A stretch of 64,000 bases of DNA from Euphorbia lathyris. Its lineage: Eukaryota; Streptophyta; Magnoliopsida; Malpighiales; Euphorbiaceae. A program made the translations under genes and the position numbers. Of the stretch, positions 45,069-55,489 are shown piece after piece. Position 1 is the first letter of the stretch; every line of letters starts with the position of its first letter. Below the pieces are notes generated by a model. The model saw only the letters and a list, made by a program, of their open reading frames with translations, did no database searches and was not told the DNA's origin. The DNA lies in NCBI RefSeq assembly GCF_963576675.1, contig NC_088910.1:27096531-27160530 (forward strand), in the 5' to 3' direction.

Positions 45069-46532
45069 TGTTGAGCGATTTCCGCAAGTGCACGGTATAC
45101 GCTTGTAGTAATAAAAGATATCGATCCCACAGGGAATGTTTTTTTAACAAAAACTTATTTTGAATTGGTTAAATTTACTTTTAAGTTTTGTAATATGGAA
45201 AATCGTTTAATCGGATTTGGTTTTGAAATTGCTAGAATAAGAATTAGAATAGAGTTTAACAAATGTTAGAAAATACTTCTGATTTAGGGATAAATTTACA
45301 AAACAGAAACGTTTAGTTCTTTTAGAAAAGTAAACAAATGTATTCGTTTGCATTAAGCAAAGAAAACAACTTTAAACTTTGCATAAATTAAAACAATGAA
45401 ATAAATGACGGTTCCTCTAATTTTTGGGCTTTGAACTGCAGTCAATCCTCCTACGGTCGGGTTAGATCGCTACCTTAACCAAATTGATACTCTACTGATG
45501 ATATCAATTTGCCTAAGTGTTCAACAAAGTTTCCTTGTAAAGATTTTGAATTTAACTACATTTTAATGAAAACACCAGCATCCACCTCGGATCCTTTACC
45601 AAAGTGTTGCATAAAAATCTATCGAATAGAACAGACTTTATTAGATGAAATATAAATTTGATACAAGTTTACAGAGAACAAGAAGCATGAAAACATTCGA
45701 CGGCGTGCAAGTGAACGGGTTGTCAATCCTTTCCTTCGGTTTCGTTAGAGTTTGTCAGACTCAGGGGCGGATTCTCTACTCAATCTTCTCGCTGTAACTT
45801 CATAATAGGGATGCGGTCGGCCTCTACCAAAATGTAAACTAATATGAACAAATCTAAAAGCTACTGTGTTTGTAATTATTGAATAAACAATGTGTGTACA
45901 CCATAATGCTTTTTACAGAAACGAACTTCTAATCTCTGACTCATTTCTGAGTCAGAGTTTCTGCATAACTCTTGCACTAATCTTAAAATCTAACTCTCTC
46001 ATTATTATATTTCAACTCTCAAATCAACTCTTTATTTATAGATGTTGAAGAGTCATGATTAAAGTGTCGTGTCCGTTGTGGAGAGTCGTGTCTGCTGCGA
46101 AGAGACGTTCCTATCCACCCGAACGAATGCGTTTCTTGGATTTTAAACATGTGTTTGTTGTGCTACAAAGGCTGCTGATCTTACCAAGAATGGAAATTCT
46201 CGGCCGAGAATGGGGAAATGATTTTTCAGCCTTCGGACGAAAGGGAGGGAGATCTGGCCGACGCGTGTCGCGACCGAGAATTTGGGATTCTCGGTCGCAG
46301 CCCCAAAATTCTCTACTGAGAATTTGACATTTTCTTCTGTTTCTGACTTCGTCTTTGTCCTCGTTTTTTACCTCTTTTCATTTCTATTTGGATTTTACCA
46401 AATATTTAGGTACCTTGCAAGAAAGAAACATATTCGAAAGTAAAAGTATTCTAAACAGATATAAACAGCACGAATTTATAGCAAAACTGATGTAATTATT
46501 AATGATATTTTAGGTATATTTTGGGCTTAACA
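45069..46532 (-). repeat. LARD 3' LTR
   Basis: 1,464 bp. A minus-strand TATAAATA is at 46033-46040. U3 contains the palindromes at 46196-46211 (ATTCTCGGCCGAGAAT) and 46270-46298 (12-bp arms GCGACCGAGAAT). Confidence 0.93.
46196..46298. repeat. Palindromes in the LARD U3
   Basis: A perfect 16-bp palindrome ATTCTCGGCCGAGAAT (46196-46211) and a hairpin with 12-bp arms GCGACCGAGAAT/ATTCTCGGTCGC around 5 nt (46270-46298). The first is missing from the other LTR because of a 20-bp deletion; the second is kept at 53976-54004. Confidence 0.85.
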
Positions 46533-46548
46533 AATCTCCACACTTAAT
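46533..46548 (-). promoter_or_regulatory. LARD polypurine tract
   Basis: The minus strand reads TTAAGTGTGGAGATT directly before the LTR start TGTTAAGCCC. It is parallel to AGTGCGAGGAGGTT in the Athila element. Confidence 0.65.
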
Positions 46549-46899
46549 CTTTTGCTAGTCCCGAGCAAAATTTCACTGAATTTATTCTTTAACTAACCTC
46601 TTTATGAAAATAAAACATATATCTTGGTATTACCTTTTAAATTAGTTAAGCCAAAAAGACTAACTTCACATGGCAAATTTATACGCAAAATATCAAACTA
46701 ACTAGTATAAAGGCGATATATCATTCGTCTTGTATCTTTATTTTATAACTGAAGTATTCGGGACGATATAAGCACGCATGTTATTGAGTCTTTCGTCTCA
46801 AGGCATTTCAAAGCACAAAATTTCCTTTCCCAAACCTAAACTAATATATGAAATATATTAAATGAATAAGTACTTAGGTTAATCTTATTTACTTAGTTA

Positions 46900-47172
46900 C
46901 GCCCGAGATAAGGGTGGTCTTGATCGTAACCTTATACGTATTTTATTGCTTAGTGTTTGCTTAAGAGGTACCGACCATGCCATGGGTGGACGCAATCGTT
47001 ACTTTAAACTTAAACACGCTTATTTTTTATTTTTAAACGTTCCTTCCATACCTCGATTGTGATAAGGGTGGTCGCAATCGTGGCCAAAAGTAAACGGTAC
47101 TTAATTTTCTTCCCTTTCATACCTCGATTGTGATAAGGTTGGTCTCAATCGTGGCCAAAAGTTAAGAATTCA
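46900..47172. repeat. Four-fold degenerate repeat in the LARD 3' interior
   Basis: A unit containing gataagggtggtcgcaatcg recurs: two close copies in tandem (about 47050-47100 and 47118-47163, both cctcgattgtgataagg) and two diverged copies near 46908 and 46980. Noncoding. Confidence 0.6.
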
Positions 47173-47345
47173 ACTAATTGATTAATTAATATGAATTATA
47201 AAATTTAAATTGTAAATTGGGAAAAAGAAAGATAGCACATTCATCCTATATTGACTTAAAATTCAACATGTATTATGGCTAAAGTTTCCTTAAAAACTTC
47301 AATTGGTGTTAATGTAAGACGAAATCAAACCGAGCTAAAATTGTT

Positions 47346-47526
47346 CAGTCCTGATCACATGCACCTTAATGAGCATGTAGAATTTGCTCATTCACCGTTA
47401 GATCTAGGCTTATTAGAATCCTAAGGTGGAGATTTAAAGCATCCCGGGGCTTTGATTTAATAAGCCTATATCTAACGGTGAATGAGCAAATTCACTTGCT
47501 CATTAAGGTGCATGTGAAAATTCCTG
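47346..47526. mobile_element. Foldback MITE, copy 1 (inside the LARD)
   Basis: CAGTCCTGATCACATG...CATGTGAAAATTCCTG. The inner arms CACATGCACCTTAATGAGCA (47356-47375) and their exact reverse complement (47497-47516) make a strong hairpin, and the central arms (cattcaccgttagat) pair too. A 9-bp TSD aaaattgtt is at 47337-47345 and 47527-47535. A second copy is at 59742-59918. Confidence 0.85.
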
Positions 47527-48283
47527 AAAATTGTTAGTTCAATTTAATGCCTATAAACCTAATTGAAAATTTAAAATAAGATTTATTGTATCATGAATTA
47601 CATGATATAAAATAGAGATTGAATAAAGAAATTTTTTTTACTTAAATACATTCACTCGAGACAATTTTACTTAAAATCGTATCGGAGATTTGTGAAAAAT
47701 TTTAAAAATTATTACCCGTATAGAAATATCATTTCTAACGATAATGATAACCTAAAAATAATCATAGGTTAAAATATTTTAAACATATAAAAATGTAACG
47801 TTATGAAAAATAATGTTAAATAAATTGTGTTGCAATATATGTTGCATTTGCATAAAATAAGTGTTGCATTTATAAATGTTGCTTAAAAAAATTATTCATT
47901 GCATTTATTCGTATGTATATAAATGATATATGCAATATCTTCTCCCACACTTAAATTGGACCATGTCCTCATTGGTGCAAAAATTGATCAAACACGAAAA
48001 ATTGTACGAAATAAATCATACGAAAAGAAAATATAAAAATATGAAATGGATTTTATCCAACATAAATAGAAATGGAAATTGTACCAAACTGAATCAAAAA
48101 AAATAACAGAAGAGAGAAATGAGTGGAAAAAAGATAAGATAAAACCTATTCTTGTGAAGGTGAACCCGGTGGAGACGGTGTGGTCATAACGTTTTGACGA
48201 TAGAAATATTGATAAGAACTGGTGTCATTTGGACGCGTGCTCGCTCCTCAAAGTATGTATATTTGCATCCACCGCGGTAATTT

Positions 48284-48478
48284 CTAATATGTTGATTTGC
48301 ATTCATCAATAGCAGCCAACCGCAAATGCATTTGACGGTTGTGTGCAGTCATTTGGTTCAAAATTCTTGGCAAATTAACTTGATCATTGTGCTCATTACC
48401 AACATGTCCTTGTGCTTGTGTGTAGGCATCAACATGCTCCGCCTCCGCACCTTCTTCATCCTTCTCATCGTCATGCAT
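48284..48478 (-). other. Short open frame in the LARD interior (64 codons)
   Basis: Reads MHDDEKDEEGAEAEHVDAYT and ends with LNQMTAHNRQMHLRLAAIDE. The acidic stretch followed by a helical tail looks a little like the end of an Athila-type gag or coat ORF, but nothing firm can be said. Confidence 0.2.
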
Positions 48479-50618
48479 ATCGTCATTCCTACCAAAATGT
48501 GTCTGCGCATTACCATCCTCTTTAATACCATTACAATGTGAACTCGGAATACCAACATCGAACTTGCAAAACCAGCCAACTGTGGCTAACCACTAAATGA
48601 ATGTGTAAAAGTTGTGGCATAATCCAACATCGGAAAATTATTAGGAGTAAGTGATTGAAAAACGCTCCATAATACTCGTAGCATCCAAAACAAGACTCGT
48701 AATCAAAGTACGCATAGCAACGTGCTTATTGGTTGAAATGGAAGCATGGTTAAAAATTATCAAAAAGTAGTCCAATCCTTTCTACTACGAAATCCTTGAA
48801 GATGTAATCCAAAATTAACAAACAAAGCCGAACGGCGAATCCTGATCTTTTAAATTTATCTAATCTAGGCAAAATATGTCCAAACCGGATTAGTTTGAAA
48901 AGTGATGGGCTTAACAAGAAATTATTTTGTATGATATCCAAACCAAATACTCATCTCATCATCCCCAACTTCATAAATTGGAACCTAATTCCTAAATGTA
49001 ATCCTCCCATTCCTTTTTAGCATAGGAAAGAGTAATCGTCTTATGTCTAGGCATTTGGAGGGTTAGGCTATGGAGGTTATGGTTGGGAAAGAAGTATATT
49101 GGGTAGGTAAAAATTTGGTAAAAGTAAAGGTGATATGGTGTGGAATTAATCGTACTGGGAAGAGGTTGGATTGTGTAATTGGGAAAAAGGGATAGTTATA
49201 TATAGGTATGAATATAGGTGTTAGGAATTAATGTAGAAATATGAAAAGGTTGCAAAATTGGATAAATTTGTGCCTATACCCATCCTACAGGGCGCGTGTT
49301 GCGAATAAAATAAACTCTGTTTTGATAAAAATTCATGTGCAAATTTGTCCTATAAATGAAAACATGTATACCTGAAACTTAAAAACACAAAATAAAACAT
49401 TAAATGCAAGGAAAAACCAAAGGTTTAGCCTTGATAAATTTTGAATTAATGAATCGAATAATGACCGAACTGAATTAAATGAATCATAAATGATCTAACA
49501 CTGTTAGTTAGTGAATTGAATTTAAACATGAATGTGCATTAATTCTTGTAAGTGAAATGAATAAGCATTTAATGAATATGAACCTTTTAAGAGTGAAAGG
49601 AATAAGAATGATAAGTATATTAACTCTTTAAGCAGTATCAATCACATATGCATATTAAAACTTAAGCATTGAAACTGATACAGAGTAATTAAATTATTGA
49701 CAGATTCATTGTAAAAGATATATGTACTGGTACATGTTAATAATTAGCAGTGTTAACATAAATGAATCAAAAACTAAAAAGTAAACTCGATGAATTAATT
49801 TAAAATGAAAATTCACTATCATGTTCAATAGTTAATAATGATTATAACTTATTAGCACTTAAGATATATATGTAAAGATTTATTTGCTAATAGTGTATAA
49901 ATTTTAACAGACAAAAGCCAGAACAATGAATTTGAATTCTTATTGCAGGAACACATATTTACATAAATCAACAAGAACATATATACTAGAAAAATTAAAA
50001 ACGAACCTATATACAAAAACAAACAAATGAAAATTAAACAAATCAAATTATGAATCACTTATTCATATTAAATCTGAAACATTGAAACTTATGCAGATTA
50101 ATGAAATGACATACAGATTCATTTTAACATTATAAACAAATTCATGGTGAAGGTGATACTGTTCCATATGAACATATATATAGATTCATTCAAATAAGTT
50201 GCATAGTTAACATATACTAATAAAAAATAACCAAAGAATCAAAGTTGATATGTTATCAAAATTGAAAAACATATGTACAGAACAAAACTTAGAATTATCA
50301 TATAAAATGAATGTTCATAAACTTGTTCAATAGTTATTAATGACTATAATTTATGAGCATGTAATATATATGAAAAGTCAGATGTTCAGAAACATTTCTG
50401 AAATGAATACAGATTCATTAAAAAAAATTATAGATTCATTGTAAAAGTTATACTGTTTCATTTAAACTTAGATTCGGATGTATTCGTATAACTTGATAGT
50501 TTTATTAAAATGAGAAGACATAGAGACAAGTTACAGAAAGAACAGACACATGTAAAAATGAAAACAAACCTATGTACAAACTATACACTCAATGTAAAAT
50601 CAAACAGAACCAAACAAA

Positions 50619-51029
50619 TTAAACTAAATTCTCATCCCTTTGAATTGAGATACGCATAGCTCGGATAACGATCAATCTTTGCTTGCACGAAGATCTGTTT
50701 TTCTTCCGCAGAAAGAAATCGTGGGCCAACTCGGAAAATTCTCTGGACAAATCCCTAAGGAATTCATAGTCAAGGATAGGGAATGGTTCTTTATCAGTCC
50801 ATGGAACCGAAATAATGTGTTTGGTTCCTAAAATAATTTCACATATTATATTCCCGTATCCAATTTTTCTGTCCATGGAACATGAAGCGGCAACTAATCC
50901 CTCCATTAAGATTTTTGAGGAATGAATGGTGGTGCCTTGAAATATGTCTCCTAACATATACATTCCTTCATCATGATTAGAAATAGAAAATGGTTCTCCA
51001 AACTCAGAAGCTATACATTCCTTCATCAT
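50619..51029 (-). other. Longest LARD frame, 136 codons, possible gag-like remnant
   Basis: Begins MMKECIASEFGEP and includes GNIICEIILGTKHIISVPW, then YEFLRDLSREFSELAHDFFL. It lies about 1.8 kb inside the 5' LTR on the element's coding strand, where gag belongs. The composition looks protein-like (mixed charged and hydrophobic residues, not a repeat). I recognise no domain. It may be a relic of an Athila/Tat-type gag or a captured fragment. Confidence 0.3.
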
Positions 51030-51320
51030 GTTTGGTGAATAAAGAAAAAAAAATGTGTCTGTAACTTTTTGGAAAAGGTTTGAATATTTGAGAAGAAATC
51101 AGAATGGTCTGATAGAGATGAAAAGAAATGGGAAGTAAAAGAGTACTGATCCTCTCTAATTATTTATAATTAATCCAGGACAAATCAATGTGTCTGTTGG
51201 GATTAAAAAGGTGTAAATTCACACCATTTGAACATGAAGGATCTTAATTTTTCGTAATATTCAGGAATGGTGCATGAACTGAAGAAAAAAGAAGAGATAC
51301 AGGTCTAATATACGCCCGTG

Positions 51321-51559
51321 TCGCAACCGTGAATGGCGATTCTCGGTCGCGACAAGTCATTTTTAGAAAAAAAAAATTTCGCTGAAGTTACCGAGAATTT
51401 CGATTCTCGGTAAGTTCAGAATTTTTTTTTCTCTTCCTTTCCCTTGAAATTTTGAAATCCTGAATTCTCAACTGAGAATTCACATTCTCAGTAAGTTTAG
51501 AAATTCTACAAGGTTGAAAAACCAAAAATCTCAGTTGAGAATTAAAATTCTCAGTAAGT
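51321..51559. repeat. Four GAGAAT/ATTCTC palindromes in the LARD 5' interior
   Basis: Inverted pairs at about 51321-51353 (TCGCAACCGTGAAT / ATTCTCGGTCGCGA), 51389-51412 (TACCGAGAAT / ATTCTCGGTA, exact), 51465-51493 (AACTGAGAAT / ATTCTCAGT) and 51530-51557 (AGTTGAGAAT / ATTCTCAGT). They share the core of the U3 palindromes. Confidence 0.8.
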
Positions 51560-52774
51560 CCAGAAATTTTCTAAACATCAAACAAAAGTCAATGTAGAGA
51601 TTTTAATAATCTCTATACAAATAGACTTAAATTTTGTGTAACTTTTAATTCAATTGAGATTTTTTTTTTAAATCTAAAGAAACTTTCCTAATTAATTACA
51701 CATATTTAAGATACATAACATAACTTGAATATCTTTCCATGATCACAAATTTTTTTATTTCTAATCTCACCATTATTACTAAACTAAAGACTAATGTATA
51801 AACTAAACTAAAATGAAATGTAAGAATTTAAAATATCAAAAACTAAAAACTAAAAAAATGTGATAATCCTTAAAAATTCTCAAGGAGAATCAAAATTATG
51901 GACAGAATCAATTACCTAGACCGGTTTTAAATAATGGCCCTGTCTATTAAACTTACCTGGGAATAATTTCAAGCGGGAATAAAAGAAAGTAGAACTGTAC
52001 CTCTAACTTTGAAATTATTATTATATATATATATATTTTTTCTTTTTTTTAGCATTTTTTTAAGCGCTTTTTTTTAGCGTTTTCTTAATTTAAGGATCTA
52101 GTGATTTCGGTTGAATGTCCGGACTTCTGGTTCTAGCCTCGAACAAAAACTACGCAATGAACCGAAACTTTCAAAACTATATTAAAAGTATACAATTCCT
52201 TCCTGGCGGATAAGATAATTTCATCGACTGTATTCCTCATTTCCGTTTTTTTGATATATCTGTCTGAGAAGAGTTGATCGGCTATTTCTTAGAGAGATAA
52301 ATGTAAGTGTTTAAGGGAGTGATATGAATAAAGAAAAAGAAATTATTTGGTTTTAATGTAGGGTTTGTATAAATTTGTTCACAAAGAGAAATGATGTTTT
52401 TGGTGAAGGGTTAAGTGTATAGAAAAGAGGTAAATGTGTTTGGGGAAAAGGTAAATTTTTCTGGAAAAGTCATATGTCACGTCTGACATCCTATTGCAAA
52501 AATTTGCTTTCCTCTCCGATATATCTGTATACTGAATTTCTTTTCTGTAGACTCCTTCTATGCATTTATATTGATGATCAAATCTCCCGTTTATTGTTGA
52601 AAAAACTTGGATTTTTTTTATCTGCAAACGTTAAATAACAACGAGGATTTAGTCCTAGTGACCATCCTCAATAAATAAAATAAAACTGGAAAATAAATAA
52701 ATAAATAAATTATAAACCAAGGTTCGAAATAAAACACGAAAAACATAAATTTTTGTTAAAAATTTGGCGTTTCC

Positions 52775-52794
52775 CGGCAACGGCGCCAAAAACT
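52775..52794 (-). promoter_or_regulatory. LARD primer-binding site
   Basis: The minus strand reads AGTTTTTGGCGCCGTTGCCG directly inside the 5' LTR, the same core as in the Athila element. Confidence 0.8.
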
Positions 52795-54238
52795 TGTTGA
52801 GCGATTTCCGCAAGTGCACGGTATACGCTTGTAGTAATAAAAGATATCGATCCCACAGGGAACGTTTTTTTAACAAAAACTTATTTTGAATTGGTTAAAT
52901 TTACTTTTAAGGTTTGTAATATGGAAAATCGTTTAATCGGATTTGGTTTTGAAATTGCTAGAATAAGAATTAGAATAGAGTTTAACAAATGTTAGAAAAT
53001 ACTTCTGATTTAGGGATAAATTTACAAAACAGAAACGTTTAGTTCTTTTAGAAAAGTAAATAAATGTATTCGTTTGCATTAAGCAAAGAAAACAACTTTA
53101 AACTTTGCATAAATTAAAACAATGAAATAAATGACGGTTCCTCTAATTTTTGGGCTTTGAACTGCAGTCAATCCTCCTACGGTCGGGTTAGATCGCTACC
53201 TTAACCAAATTGATACTCTACTGATGATATCAATTTGCCTAAGTGTTCAACAAAGTTTCCTTGTAAAGATTTTGAATTTAACTACGTTTTAATGAAAACA
53301 CCAGCATCCACCTCGGATCCTTTACCAAAGTGTTACATAAAAATCTATCGAATAGAACAGACTTTATTAGATGAAATATAAATTTGATACAAGTTTACAG
53401 AGAACAAGAAGCATGAAAACATTCGACGGCGTGCAAGTGAACGGGTTGTCAATCCTTTCCTTGGGTTTCGTTAGAGTTTGTCAGACTCAGGGGCGGATTC
53501 TCTACTCAATCTTCTCGCTGTAACTTCATAATAGGGATGCGGTCGGCCTCTACCAAAATGTAAACTAATATGAACAAATCTAAAAGCTACTGTGTTTGTA
53601 ATTATTGAATAAACAATGTGTGTACACCATAATGCTTTTTACAGAAACGAACTTCTAATCTCTGACTCATTTCTGAGTCAGAGTTTCTGCATAACTCTTG
53701 CACTAATCTTAAAATCTAACTCTCTCATTATTATATTTCAACTCTCAAATCAACTCTTTATTTATATATGTTGAAGAGTCATGATTAAAGTGTCGTGTCC
53801 GTTGTGGAGAGTCGTGTCTGCTGCGAAGAGACGTTCCTATCCACCCGAACGAACGCGTTTCTTGAATTTTAAACATGTGTTTGTTGTGCTACAAAGGCTG
53901 CTGATCTTACCGAGAATGGGGAAATGATTTTTCAGCCTTCGGACGAAAGGGAGGGAGATCTGGCCGACGCGTGTCGCGACCGAGAATTTGGGATTCTCGG
54001 TCGCGGCCCCAAAATTCTCTACCGAGAATTTGACGTTTTCTTCTGTTTCTGACTTCGTCTTTGTCCTCGTTTTTGACCTCTTTTCGTTCCTATTTGGATT
54101 TTACCAAATATTTAGGTACCTTGCAAGAAAGAAACATATTCGAAAGTAAAAGTATTCTAAACAGATATAAACAGCACGAATTTATAGCAAAACTGATGTA
54201 ATTATTAATGATATTTTAGGTATATTTTGGGCTTAACA
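52795..54238 (-). repeat. LARD 5' LTR
   Basis: 1,444 bp, pairs with 45069-46532. A minus-strand TATAAATA is at 53759-53766 and a palindrome at 53976-54004. It lacks 20 bp present in the other LTR at about 46188-46207. Confidence 0.93.
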
Positions 54239-55462
54239 GAGCTTTATCCAGATCCACATACTCCTCTTTGAATAAGTCTTTATAAAAATTAAGGGCCAAG
54301 CGACGAATGTCCTCATCCTCATAGACCCAGTCTCCATTTGAATCTTTGATAGCATCAATCCGGTTCCTCTGCCTTCTAATAATAGTAGAAAGGTGGAAAA
54401 ACCTGGTATTGCGATCTCCATCTTTAATCCAAGCCTTCCTTGATTTCTGAAACCAAAGAAACTCTTCTTGTCTCAACACAACTTCTAATTCTTTCTGGAG
54501 AGATCTAAGAAGACTATTCAAACTATGATCAAATCTAATCTCCAACTTACGTTGAATGCCTTCGATTCTGCTTAAAAGTTTATTCTTCCTTCTGATAATA
54601 TGGCCAAAGATATTTCTATTCCAACCCACCATATTTCTTCTAAACCCCTCAGCAGTAAGGAGAACATTGGAGTGGGGCTGCCAATTATCCTGAACAAAGT
54701 TTTTCAACTCAGGGTGAGATTCCCAGGCCACCTGGTACCTAAAAGGTCTATCCCCTTTAGGCCGATGGCTTTTAACCAACTTAATTAAAATAGGACAGTG
54801 ATCAGAGTGACGGAAAGGAAGATTTAACACTTTCACTTGTGGAAATCTACAGATAGCCGTAATATTCGTATAAACTTTGTCCAATCGAACAAAAACATTA
54901 TTGCGTTTCCAAGTAAATTTATGACCAGCAGATCCCAGATCCAAAAGCCCACATAAATCCATAGTCTGCTTATGGTTAAGATACCTGTTTACATAGTGGT
55001 TCCCACCCCCTCTTTGATCGCTCATAAGGGCAATATCATTAAAATCCCCTGCCACAAACCAAGCATCCAAAATACTCGTACTCATAGTATACAGAACCTC
55101 CCACAACCTTTTACGATTGGCCATGATAGGATCCGCATAAACAAATATGATAAAGACAGGTTTATTACCAGGATAACTAACCTTACTGTGAATAAATTGT
55201 TTATCCATACTGACAATGTCAATCTGAACACGATCTGGCTTCCAGAAGAGCCAAATCCCCCCAGCCCGGCCAGTAGCCTCCGATTTGATACAATTCCAAT
55301 TCCTAAACTTTCTAACCACCTCATTTGCTTTACTACCACTGATCTTGGTTTCCAGCAAAGCAAAACAAGAAGGGTTAAATTGTTTAACTAAATCTTTAAC
55401 ATGGATACGGGTAGCCTTACTAGCCTCTCCTCTAACATTCCAAAAAAAAAACTATCAAAAGG
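54239..55462 (-). pseudogene. LINE ORF2, 5' part: endonuclease domain
   Basis: Reads FFWNVRGEASKATR (about 55455-55415), LLETKISG, WFVAGDFNDI, SDQRGGG, FTWKRNNVFVRLDKV and LPFRHSDHCPILI, the apurinic-endonuclease-like (EEP) fold of plant L1 ORF2, followed by the linker AWIKDGDRNTRFFHL. It is open for about 400 codons up to the LARD junction and joins the RT part at 45068 in frame. Confidence 0.9.
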
Positions 55463-55489
55463 CAGACTACTGACCACAGGCCCAATACC

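Larger units (their letters stand above)
45069..54238 (-). mobile_element. Non-autonomous LTR element (LARD type), 9.17 kb, TSD GAGCT
   Basis: The LTRs are 45069-46532 and 52795-54238 (TGTTGAGCG...GGGCTTAACA on the plus strand), with GAGCT at 45064-45068 and 54239-54243. By eye the LTRs differ at about 15 positions plus one 20-bp indel, roughly 99% identity, so it is recent. PBS and PPT are in place on the minus strand. The 6.26-kb interior has no protease, RT, RNase H or integrase; its longest frame is 136 codons. This matches large retrotransposon derivatives mobilised by a partner. The PBS core is shared with the Athila element. Confidence 0.92.

Noticed and set aside
48326..48579. Plus- and minus-strand frames of about 70 codons at 48.3-48.6 kb as genes
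   Set aside because: Met/His/Ile-rich shadow frames of each other in a noncoding element; only the 64-codon minus frame was listed, with low confidence.
45069..54238. LARD as a chance pair of repeats
   Set aside because: Exact 5-bp TSD, TG...CA ends, PBS, PPT, 99% LTR identity and a continuous LINE frame across the empty site all show one insertion.
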